DNA from: Leptospira limi
Lineage (GTDB): Bacteria > Spirochaetota > Leptospiria > Leptospirales > Leptospiraceae
Reading direction: 5' to 3'
Assembly: GCF_026151395.1 (NCBI RefSeq)
Contig: NZ_JAMQPV010000001.1
Location: 1,426,001 to 1,490,000, forward strand
Length of the DNA stretch: 64,000 bases
The translations under genes and the position numbers were made by a program. Shown in pieces: positions 54,992 to 63,009 of the stretch. How positions within the stretch are numbered: position 1 is the first letter of the stretch; every line of letters starts with the position of its first letter. The notes beneath the pieces are model-generated. The model had not been told where the DNA came from. It searched no databases and saw only the letters and a list, made by a program, of their open reading frames with translations.

Positions 54992-55798
54992 TTATCTCCA
55001 ACCTTCTGTTTTGATCTGACCATGGTCTAGATACAATCCAGTGGAAGAAACAGAAGGTGCACGGTAGTGACCGCTGTATTGATTGTATGTTTTGTTAGAT
55101 CCGAATGGCCATAATCCTTCATATTGAGTGAGAGAAGATTGGCATTTGTTCAAACCGCCAGCACGGTTGTAACCACAAGAAGAGTGGTAAGCTACAGCAT
55201 AATCATCTTCACCAGGAAGGATAGCAGAAGCTCCAAACATACCTTTGTAACCAGGGACATGGTTCACAGCAACACCAGCCGTATTATTATGGTTAAACGC
55301 ACCACGAGCAGTTGTTACGATGAGTGATTTGTCCATTGCATTCCCACCGAAACCGAAAGTGATTCCATTCAGTGCGTTTGCAAGTTCCGATCCGCCAGAG
55401 GCAGCAGCAAGTGCAGTCACTTTTGTGAGATTAAAACCTTTAGCAGAAGCAGTAGAACCTAAATTAGATAACCAATATTCAATGGCATAACATCCAGCAG
55501 AGTGGCATACGATTTTGCAAGAGTTTGCCCCTTTGCAATAGTTAGTAAGTCCTGTGGAAATATTTGTTTGGGCACGAGAAGAACCGTAGGATCTAGGATC
55601 ACTTGTTCCATCGTATCCAATGAAAATGCGAGTTCCGCCTACGGAATTCACAGAAGAACCCCAATACCCGTTCACATCAGTGGTTCCCACACCGTTATGG
55701 TTTTTGTCTGATTTTCCGTGAATGAAAACAGTGTAAGTTTGTGCACTGAGTGACCCAGCTAAGAGCAAAGTTGTGATGGCTGTGAGGAGAGTTCGCAT
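54992..55798 (-). CDS. Secreted alpha/beta-hydrolase-like protein, copy 3
   Basis: First gene of the array on the minus strand (268 residues). The signal peptide is MRTLLTAITTLLLAGSLSAQ. Elbow Ser100 lies in KIVCHSAGC; nearby cysteines are Cys88, Cys94, Cys98 and Cys103, with further Cys in SSCGYNRAGGLNKCQ. AGGA precedes the ATG at eight bases. It is closest to copy 2 at the C terminus. Enzymatic activity (lipase, esterase or cutinase-like) is predicted from the fold only. The 144 bases between it and the histidine kinase gene are AT-rich with several GACAAA-like words but no clear single promoter. Confidence 0.78.
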   Translation of the reverse strand: MRTLLTAITTLLLAGSLSAQTYTVFIHGKSDKNHNGVGTTDVNGYWGSSVNSVGGTRIFIGYDGTSDPRSYGSSRAQTNISTGLTNYCKGANSCKIVCHSAGCYAIEYWLSNLGSTASAKGFNLTKVTALAAASGGSELANALNGITFGFGGNAMDKSLIVTTARGAFNHNNTAGVAVNHVPGYKGMFGASAILPGEDDYAVAYHSSCGYNRAGGLNKCQSSLTQYEGLWPFGSNKTYNQYSGHYRAPSVSSTGLYLDHGQIKTEGWR

Positions 55799-55942
55799 GG
55801 TAATTTCCTATTCCCGTTTTGTGTTTCTCTTGTTGTATAAGTTTGGCAAAAGATTGACAAGAATTTTTTGACCAATTTAGACAAAATTTTAACATAATTT
55901 TGACATTGTCACTGATTCCATGACAAAAGTAGACGAGAAATC

Positions 55943-58372
55943 CTAGGAATTTGCTAGGGGAAGGTGGATGGTGAAGAGGGTTTTCCCTGGTTGGCTTTGG
56001 ACTTGGATTTTCCCTTGGTGGTTTTCGATGATTTTTTGGACGATAGACAATCCGAGTCCAGTGCCCATTCCCAGCTCTTTTGTTGTGAAAAATGGCTCAA
56101 AGATCCGAGGTAAAATTTCCTCAGGAATTCCCTTTCCATTATCTTCGATCTGGATCACAGCTTCAGAATTGGTAGTTTTGAGACTGATGGAAATTTTGCC
56201 GTTTTCACTGGGACAAGCTTGGAAAGAATTATAAACCAAATTGGTCCAAACCTGTACAAGTTCGTCTGCATGGCCAAATACTATTGGGTCTCCTTCACAA
56301 TTCCATTCTAACTCCACATGGGGTTTCCAACTTTTGGAATACATGCTTAAAACTGACTCGATGCCCTCTCTTAGGGACAATTCTTTTTGGTTGTCTTTGG
56401 GTCCTTGGTACGAGTGGTGTTTTAAGGCGAATACAATTTTAGAGGCACGTTCAACTGCAGTTTCAATGATACCTAAATGGAAACGGATCACATGTTCGTT
56501 GAGTCTTGTTTGGAAGGCTTCGATCCCTTCTTTGGTGTCAAATAAAGATAAAAATGGAATTGGTATCTCTTCCATATGAAAATCGAAGCAGGTATCAGCA
56601 AGAGAGATTGGATCGGAAACTTGTTTTGATTTAAAAAAATTTGTGAGTTCTCGTTTTCTTTTAAATCTAGAAGTTACTTCCGAACGTTTTTGATTTTTGA
56701 AACTCTCGATGAGTGAATCTGCTTGGATCTCTAATGGAGAATGTTGGCCTGAATCATCAGAAAATTGACTATCCTTTATGAATTGGATACTCCCTTTGAT
56801 GGCAGCGAGTGGGTTATTGATTTCATGAGCTACACTTGCAGCGATTTTACCCAATGTGGACATTCTTTCTGCATGTAACAGTTGTTCCTGTGTGTCACGT
56901 AATTCTAAAATTGTATTATTGAGAGAAACAGTTCTTTCTTCAATTTTTTGTTCGAGTTGGAATCTAGCTTCTCTAACGATCGAAATCATTTCATTAAAAC
57001 TTTTTGAGAGTTCTCCAATTTCATCTTTACTGGAAACTTCTACTGAAACAAATAAATCACCTGATTGCATCCTTCTGATTCCAGAAAGAAGTCTCGTTAA
57101 AGGGAAAACAATACTGGTTTTATGTAATACAGGGTATAACATAAAGATTGTGAAAATCGAAAAAAGTAGGGTTATGATTAACCATACAACAGTTTGGTGA
57201 ACCTTTTCTCGATATTCAATGTAAGGAATTGCGACTAAAAAATGATGGTTTTTTGCGAAAAAATCAGAAGTCCAATAAATTCCAGTTGGATCATTATTGA
57301 ATGTATCCACTTTGAAAAATTCATAGGAAGGAATTCTGTTTTGTAAGGATTCGATTTGGTTTTCTGAGAATTCAATTTTATTGATACGAAAGTTTTTTTC
57401 CTGCATGTCAATGACGAGGTCAGATAAATAAACATAAGGATAAATATTCCCAAGTTCCAATTGCGTTTTGATATTATGTTTTTCTCTGCTCATTTCATTT
57501 TGAATGTCGATTCGGAAACGATTGAATAAAAAATTTGCGACAATCGAAAGTATGAGATACAAAATTGTAAGATTAAAGGTCATAATCTTAAACCCAACTG
57601 TCGATGGAACAGTGTCTTGGTTGAGTGAAACCAAAACAAGTATGGTCATGATGATGATCGTAAGATTGGTTAAAACAAATAAATAAGTGGGTTTACTTAC
57701 ATAATTGAGATCAACAAGAATATCAGCAAATGCCAAAGAAAGGATTCCCAGGATTGCTAAGATAAATCCACCAGTTGCTTTTTTTTTGGATCCATCCAAT
57801 CGATTGTATTTTGCGAATAGGGCAACCAAAGTATTCACAAGCACCAAACAAAGTACAATGGCAATGGATAAGATGGAAAATTGGATCAAAGTGTTTTCTG
57901 ATGATTGAACGGGAACATAAAATTCCATTTTGGGATCAAAACGAATTTCACGAAAAAAGAAACCGATTCCATTCCAAAAACCTGCAATTAAGGCAAGTCC
58001 GGTTTGGATGCGCAAACTCCATTTACGCCAACGTGGGAATAAGTCTTTTTGGAAACGAAATGCTAACTCAGAAGTAGAAACACCTAGTACGAGAATGGCT
58101 GGATTTTTCAGAAAAACAAATACGTAGGCAGTGAGGTGGTGTAAGAACGAATTACAAATCGACCATGCTATGGACCAATAAAACAAGCTGAGTAAAGGGA
58201 TGAGTAAGCCTCGAAAACTGGGGGTGAGTTCCTCTTTTCTCGAGCGAAAGTAAATATACGCAATCCCACTGACCAAACTGAGTCCGAAATAAAAGAAACT
58301 GTAGAGGTTGAGAGTTGGTTCCAAGCCTTTCCAGAAATGCGAGTGAAGAATCTTTCGGCAAGCATTTCCCAT
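55943..58372 (-). CDS. Multi-pass sensor histidine kinase (orphan)
   Basis: An 809-residue kinase. Residues 1-310 hold about seven to eight membrane helices, followed by an extracytoplasmic stretch (residues about 310-410), another helix and a HAMP region (MQSGDLFVSVEVSSKDEIGELSKSFNEM). The phosphoacceptor is His516 in SVAHEINNPLAAIKGS. The ATPase has an N box (QVWTNLVYNSFQAC), DNGKGIPEEI, FEPFFTT and GTGLGLSIV. Between the H box and the second DHp helix is a charged insertion of about 110 residues. No response regulator is adjacent. ATG 58372 is used; the frame is open to 58507 but that part is antisense to the lytic transglycosylase start. Confidence 0.88.
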   Translation of the reverse strand: MGNACRKILHSHFWKGLEPTLNLYSFFYFGLSLVSGIAYIYFRSRKEELTPSFRGLLIPLLSLFYWSIAWSICNSFLHHLTAYVFVFLKNPAILVLGVSTSELAFRFQKDLFPRWRKWSLRIQTGLALIAGFWNGIGFFFREIRFDPKMEFYVPVQSSENTLIQFSILSIAIVLCLVLVNTLVALFAKYNRLDGSKKKATGGFILAILGILSLAFADILVDLNYVSKPTYLFVLTNLTIIIMTILVLVSLNQDTVPSTVGFKIMTFNLTILYLILSIVANFLFNRFRIDIQNEMSREKHNIKTQLELGNIYPYVYLSDLVIDMQEKNFRINKIEFSENQIESLQNRIPSYEFFKVDTFNNDPTGIYWTSDFFAKNHHFLVAIPYIEYREKVHQTVVWLIITLLFSIFTIFMLYPVLHKTSIVFPLTRLLSGIRRMQSGDLFVSVEVSSKDEIGELSKSFNEMISIVREARFQLEQKIEERTVSLNNTILELRDTQEQLLHAERMSTLGKIAASVAHEINNPLAAIKGSIQFIKDSQFSDDSGQHSPLEIQADSLIESFKNQKRSEVTSRFKRKRELTNFFKSKQVSDPISLADTCFDFHMEEIPIPFLSLFDTKEGIEAFQTRLNEHVIRFHLGIIETAVERASKIVFALKHHSYQGPKDNQKELSLREGIESVLSMYSKSWKPHVELEWNCEGDPIVFGHADELVQVWTNLVYNSFQACPSENGKISISLKTTNSEAVIQIEDNGKGIPEEILPRIFEPFFTTKELGMGTGLGLSIVQKIIENHQGKIQVQSQPGKTLFTIHLPLANS

Positions 58373-58388
58373 TTGTCCGTTTTTCTCG

Positions 58389-58403
58389 TTGTGCGTCGCA
58401 CAA
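58389..58403. promoter_or_regulatory. Palindrome A, TTGTGCGTCGCACAA
   Basis: A perfect 15-bp palindrome with seven-base arms and one central base, 17 bases upstream of the kinase ATG. It shares the core TTGTGC-N3-GCACAA with palindrome B, centred 57 bp away. Confidence 0.6.
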
Positions 58404-58440
58404 ATTCCTCTTGCCGCCAGAGCGCGATATCGGAAACTGG

Positions 58441-58465
58441 CCTTATTGTGCAATGCACAATAAGG
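58441..58465. promoter_or_regulatory. Palindrome B, 25-bp with TTGTGC-N3-GCACAA core
   Basis: Twelve-base arms are perfect around a single central base at 58453. The right arm runs into AAGGAG (58462-58467), the ribosome site of the lytic transglycosylase, so it could act as an operator and/or a hairpin that masks translation. Confidence 0.65.
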
Positions 58466-58480
58466 AGACAACCAGTCACC

Positions 58481-59146
58481 ATGCGAAAACAATCCAATTT
58501 CATCCATAAAATCGCCGTATTTGGTTTGGGAATGGTCTTTCTGTTCGAATCGTACGGGAAAATCAACCCCTCCGGAAACAATCCGAGTGATCTTTCCGCA
58601 AAGGTAAAATTACATTCTCTAATTGCCAAAAACCGACCTAGCCTTTCTAAAAAAGAGCAAAAGGACTTAGTCAATGTGATCGAAAGGGCTTCTTACCATA
58701 TACGATTCCCAAAAGAGAAAATTACTACTGCAAAAGAACCAATGGACAAATTGGGTTTTTTGGTTGGCCTCATCCAAACGGAATCACAATTCAATACACG
58801 AGCAAAATCACATAAAGGTGCCATTGGGCTTATGCAAGTGATGCCGGAAACAGCGAAGTGGCTTGCGAATAAAGAAGGAATCCCATTTCATTCCGAGAAA
58901 GATCTATTGGAACCTGAAACAAATTTAATCTTAGGTGTTCTTTATTTAAATTATCTCATGGAACGCACAGAATCCCTCGAAGCTGCATTGTTATCTTATA
59001 ATGCTGGATTAGGCGGATACAAACGTTTTGGTGGTGTTCCTTCTTATTCACGAACAGTATACAAATACTATGAAGAATGGAAACAGATGCCTATCCCTAC
59101 TGAAATCCCAATTTCTGAATCAATCGCCAGTCTCTTTTCCATTTAA
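58481..59146 (+). CDS. Lytic transglycosylase (SLT domain)
   Basis: A 221-residue protein with an N-terminal membrane anchor or signal (residues about 9-26). It contains a lysozyme-like SLT domain: LIQTESQFNTRAKSHKGAIGLMQVMPETA with catalytic Glu101, then LILGVLYLNYLME and LLSYNAGLGGYKRFGG. It cleaves peptidoglycan with formation of 1,6-anhydroMurNAc. ATG 58481 is used; AAGGAG is 13 bases upstream, somewhat far, and overlaps palindrome B. The frame continues upstream but that part is antisense to the kinase. The gene is divergent from the kinase. Confidence 0.85.
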   Translation: MRKQSNFIHKIAVFGLGMVFLFESYGKINPSGNNPSDLSAKVKLHSLIAKNRPSLSKKEQKDLVNVIERASYHIRFPKEKITTAKEPMDKLGFLVGLIQTESQFNTRAKSHKGAIGLMQVMPETAKWLANKEGIPFHSEKDLLEPETNLILGVLYLNYLMERTESLEAALLSYNAGLGGYKRFGGVPSYSRTVYKYYEEWKQMPIPTEIPISESIASLFSI

Positions 59147-59216
59147 ATTTTACTTTACATCGTTTCAAAACCGACAAGGCTCTTAACCGTTTTATAAAAG
59201 ATAAGGAAGGGAGCGT

Positions 59217-60419
59217 ATGGATTTATTTCGTAGATACGGTGTGTATCTAACTGTTGTTATACTAGTATTAGTAGGTTTGATCTTTTATTTAGTTAAGGAT
59301 GGATTTGGTTCTGACCAAGAAGCAAAAGAGAAAGCAAGACAAGAAAGAATGGCAAGAAATTCGGATCCAACGCAAGGAAATGAATCAGGTGGAGAAGGTG
59401 GTGATGGTGGAGAAGGGATTCCAGAGGATGGAGCCACTCCAGAATATATATTAGAAAAATACTTAGAATGGGCAGAATACCCACCGTTCTCAAGACCAAT
59501 GTCAATTCTCAATCATGATTTAGCGTTCCCATTTATCATTGAAACATCGCCAGACTATACAATCGATGCAAAAACGAACGAACCAACCGGTTATGTATGT
59601 TTATTCCAACCAAAAACATGGGCAGTGATTGGAAATAAGGATATGATGTATGTTACACTCGAATGCCGTGATAAAGCAAGGAATCGTGTAAAAGTTTCTA
59701 TTGATTCACACCAAGTTTTCAAAGAGTGGGAAGGACAACGATTTGGTGTGGTGAGTGCATCAGTTAATGATAGTGGAACCGATGGTGACCAAACAAGAGG
59801 TGATAACATTCATACATTCTCATGGAAACCACAAAAAGCTGATTGGGGACAAATGTCTCTTGTAGCTGAAATTACATATGGTCCTGAAAATTTAAAAACA
59901 ACATTAACTTCTAGTTTTTTTTCCAGTCCTTCCATTCCTGCAGAGTTTAATGGAGTTTTTTCGGACTCACTCCAAGATGGGTCTCTCATTGTGAGAGCAG
60001 TAGTCAATGTATACAAAAAAGGAAAATACCATTTAGAAGCCAATTTAAAGGATGAAAAGAATGGTGAATACATCGCCTATGCAGTGTATGACGGTGATCT
60101 TGTTTCTGGATCAAATGAAGTAGAATTTACTTTTTTTGGGAAAATCCTACGTGATAAAGACCTAGATGGACCTTACCTTGCTACTTCTTTTAGAGGGCAT
60201 CGAGTCAATTTGCCGATTGATCCTGATTGGTTTAACCAAGGAGCAGAAGGTTTACGTAAAATCCAGGCAGCAAAAACAACAGAACCTGATCGAGAATTAG
60301 TGCTCCCATACAAAGATGAATACAAAACCAAATACTATAAAGTTGAATCTTTTTCCAATGCGGCATGGGACTCAGCTGATAAACAAAACCGAATTCGTCA
60401 AATTAAAGCACTGCAATAA
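59217..60419 (+). CDS. Membrane-anchored hypothetical protein (400 aa)
   Basis: A 400-residue protein with one N-terminal helix (YLTVVILVLVGLIFYLV, residues 9-25), a Gly/Glu-rich linker (residues 45-70) and a large presumably periplasmic domain rich in beta structure. ATG 59217 follows AAGGAAGGGAG. No motif I can name is present. It sits three bases before the penicillin-acylase-family gene and is probably cotranscribed with it; the two may share a substrate or location. Confidence 0.75.
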   Translation: MDLFRRYGVYLTVVILVLVGLIFYLVKDGFGSDQEAKEKARQERMARNSDPTQGNESGGEGGDGGEGIPEDGATPEYILEKYLEWAEYPPFSRPMSILNHDLAFPFIIETSPDYTIDAKTNEPTGYVCLFQPKTWAVIGNKDMMYVTLECRDKARNRVKVSIDSHQVFKEWEGQRFGVVSASVNDSGTDGDQTRGDNIHTFSWKPQKADWGQMSLVAEITYGPENLKTTLTSSFFSSPSIPAEFNGVFSDSLQDGSLIVRAVVNVYKKGKYHLEANLKDEKNGEYIAYAVYDGDLVSGSNEVEFTFFGKILRDKDLDGPYLATSFRGHRVNLPIDPDWFNQGAEGLRKIQAAKTTEPDRELVLPYKDEYKTKYYKVESFSNAAWDSADKQNRIRQIKALQ

Positions 60420-60422
60420 AGT

Positions 60423-62930
60423 ATGATACATTCAATTAAAAAATTCATTCACAAGAGACCATTCCTCAGTCTCTTGTTTCTTTTTATCCTAACGTTACCG
60501 ATTACCTTACATTTCCTGTTTTGGGGACTTGTTTCTTTAAAAGCTCCTAAGTATCATGGTGAGATTCGTTCCGAAAAGTTAACTACAAAAGCAACAGTCA
60601 TTCGAGACGAAGTGGGAATTCCACATATTGTTGGTGAGGATGCAAAGTCCGCATATTTTGCGTTAGGTTTTACAATGGCGCAGGATCGGATTTTTCAAAT
60701 GGAATTACAGAGAAGGATTGGGAAAGGTGAACTCACTGAAATTTTTGGTGAAAAACTCATCCCATCTGATCAATTTTTGAAATCGTTATTATTGAAACAA
60801 ACTGCGGAAAACTACGCCAATCAGACAAAACAAATTTATCCAGAAGCTTGGGAACAATTGGATTGGTTTTTGGAAGGTGTAAATCATTTCTTAGAAACAG
60901 AACCATTACCCATCGAATACACAATTCTTGGGATCAAACCTCGACCTTTTGACCGGGTGGATGCGATTTCATTCTTGTTTTATATGGGATTTTCATTTGC
61001 AGAAGGGATTAAATCTGATAGTTTGTATTCTATTATGGAATCTGAGTTAGTTGGGAGATCAGCTAGCGAATTATTCCCGAGGTATGATTTTGAGCCAAAT
61101 GCCTCCATTTTGGAATCCCAACCAAGTGTTAAAAAATTAACATCAAATCTTCCGTTTCCAAACGTAAATCCACAGAATGATTTCAAAAGCAGTGAAATAA
61201 AAAGTTCTCTATCTCAATCAAACAAAGATATCACCAACTTAAAGCAGTTGGTTACGTTTGTGAGTTCCCTCAATCTCCCGATTGAACCATTAGAAGGTAG
61301 TAATTCGTGGCTTGTTGGTCCAAGTCGCTCTGCGAGTGGTGGTGCAGTTTTAGCCAATGACCCACATATTGCTTTATCCAATCCAGGTGCTTGGTACGAA
61401 GCATATATCGAATACCCTGGTTATGAAAACTATGGTTACTTTTTGTCCATTATCCCTTTTCCACTCATTGCTCATAACCGGGACAAGGCATGGGGTTTAA
61501 CCATGCTTGAACAAGATGATGTGAATTTGTATATGGAAACCATTGAAGCTGGCAAATATAAGTCTGGTTCCAATTGGAAAGAATTAACCTATTACAAAGA
61601 TGAGATCAAACAAAAAGATGGGACTAAAATTCCTTATCAAGTCGCGATCACAAACCATGGTCCCATTATCACCGAACACATAAAAGGTTATAAAGGTAGG
61701 CCAGTTAGTTTGTACTGGGCACATCACCATTTAGACAATCCACTCTTAGATGTTTTGTATAAGATGGGTAAATCTAAGTCTTTCCAAGAATTGGATTCTG
61801 CATCTTCTATGATTGGAGCACCTGGTCTCAATTTTAGTTACGCAGATAAAAATGGGAACATTGCCTATTATGCTGTGGGAAGGTTTCCAATTCTAAAATC
61901 TGGAAATCCAAGAAAAATTTTAGAAGGTTCGACAGGTGAAAATGATGTGATTGGTTATGTTCCTTCTAAGGACAATCCTAAGATCATCAATCCGAAAAAT
62001 GGAATCATAGTTACGGCCAATAACCTCGTCACGAGTGGAAAATTATCGGGACTTGGTAAACCTGAAGGAAATTGGCAACCGCCAGATCGTTTTCAAAGGT
62101 TAGTTGGAATTCTCGAAACCCAAGAAAAATGGAGTTTAGAAGAACTGGCAGCCATTCAGAATGATACAGTTTCCTCTTTTGCACCAGAATACTTAGAGAT
62201 TTTGTTTTCCTCAGTGAAAGAACCAAAGACGTTAGGTGGCAAAAAAGTTTTAGAAATCCTTAAAAATTGGAATTTTGAACACTTCCCAGAGTCCCAAGGG
62301 GCAGCTGTTTATGATGTTTTCTTTTATATCACAATGAAAGAACTACTCATAGATGAAATGGGACTTGAACATTTTGAACTGTATGGAGACATGGCAGAGT
62401 ATTGGAATGCTTACCGACGATTCATCCGTAATCCAAATTCGAATTATTGGGATGACCTGAGAACAGTCGGAATCTTAGAAACAAGAACTGATATCTTAAA
62501 TCGTTCCATTGAACTGACAGCAAGATATTTGGAAAAAAATGTTTCTGCAACTCCAAGTCTTTGGAAATGGAAATATTTATACAAAATCAAACACCCTCAT
62601 CCGCTAGGCGTTTTACCTTTGATAGGTGGTGTTTTTAACATTGGTCCCTTACCGAGTGCTGGTGGAGCCGAAGTTGTAAACAATCTAAAATACAAATTGA
62701 TGAAAGAGGATTGGACTGCTATGGCGGGACCTTCCAAACGTAGGGTCATCGATTATGGTAGGTTTGAGGAATCAGTGACACAACTTCCAATTGGGAATAG
62801 TGGGAATTTAGGAAGTCCGTTTTATGGAAATCTTGTGGATGATTATATCAATGGGGTCCACAGAAAAATCCTGTATTCGAAAAGCCAAGTAGGAGATGGC
62901 AAGTATCGTTTAGAATTCCATCCCAAATAA
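60423..62930 (+). CDS. Penicillin acylase family protein
   Basis: An 835-residue Ntn-hydrolase precursor with an N-terminal membrane segment. The alpha-chain part has VIRDEVGIPHIVGEDAKSAYFALGF and MAQDRIFQMELQRRIGKGELTEIFG. The spacer ends at GSNSWLVGPSRSASGG, where Ser293 would be the new N-terminal nucleophile after autoprocessing. The conserved ANDPHIAL segment follows. Relatives include penicillin G acylase, acyl-homoserine-lactone acylases and aculeacin acylases; substrate specificity cannot be predicted. A hairpin follows the stop. Confidence 0.92.
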   Translation: MIHSIKKFIHKRPFLSLLFLFILTLPITLHFLFWGLVSLKAPKYHGEIRSEKLTTKATVIRDEVGIPHIVGEDAKSAYFALGFTMAQDRIFQMELQRRIGKGELTEIFGEKLIPSDQFLKSLLLKQTAENYANQTKQIYPEAWEQLDWFLEGVNHFLETEPLPIEYTILGIKPRPFDRVDAISFLFYMGFSFAEGIKSDSLYSIMESELVGRSASELFPRYDFEPNASILESQPSVKKLTSNLPFPNVNPQNDFKSSEIKSSLSQSNKDITNLKQLVTFVSSLNLPIEPLEGSNSWLVGPSRSASGGAVLANDPHIALSNPGAWYEAYIEYPGYENYGYFLSIIPFPLIAHNRDKAWGLTMLEQDDVNLYMETIEAGKYKSGSNWKELTYYKDEIKQKDGTKIPYQVAITNHGPIITEHIKGYKGRPVSLYWAHHHLDNPLLDVLYKMGKSKSFQELDSASSMIGAPGLNFSYADKNGNIAYYAVGRFPILKSGNPRKILEGSTGENDVIGYVPSKDNPKIINPKNGIIVTANNLVTSGKLSGLGKPEGNWQPPDRFQRLVGILETQEKWSLEELAAIQNDTVSSFAPEYLEILFSSVKEPKTLGGKKVLEILKNWNFEHFPESQGAAVYDVFFYITMKELLIDEMGLEHFELYGDMAEYWNAYRRFIRNPNSNYWDDLRTVGILETRTDILNRSIELTARYLEKNVSATPSLWKWKYLYKIKHPHPLGVLPLIGGVFNIGPLPSAGGAEVVNNLKYKLMKEDWTAMAGPSKRRVIDYGRFEESVTQLPIGNSGNLGSPFYGNLVDDYINGVHRKILYSKSQVGDGKYRLEFHPK

Positions 62931-62939
62931 GAGTTTTTT

Positions 62940-62959
62940 CCCTACCCATCAGGGTAGGG
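62940..62959. terminator. Hairpin after the acylase gene
   Basis: CCCTACCC (62940-62947) and GGGTAGGG (62952-62959) form eight-base arms with an ATCA loop. The T run lies before rather than after it on the plus strand (only a mixed TTCAATTTTCTT follows), so termination may be imperfect. Confidence 0.45.
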
Positions 62960-63009
62960 GTTCAATTTTCTTCTCTTCCCGTTTTTGTTTTGGTCGATTC
63001 TTAGAGTAG

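Larger units (their letters stand above)
53207..55798 (-). repeat. Tandem array of three paralogous hydrolase genes
   Basis: Three complete genes of 260-268 residues in the same orientation share long stretches of nearly identical DNA and protein (signal peptide, oxyanion motif, CHSAG elbow, PGEDDYAVAYHSSCG). Divergence is concentrated in the C-terminal third and in scattered residues. Units start on the minus strand at 55798, 54952 and 53989. Confidence 0.9.

Noticed and set aside
53207..55798. Insertion-sequence or phage origin of the triple array
   Set aside because: No transposase, integrase, flanking direct repeats or tRNA were seen; simple tandem duplication explains it.
58373..58507. 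N-terminal extension of the histidine kinase
   Set aside because: It would cover both palindromes and the start of the lytic transglycosylase and has no membrane or domain signal.
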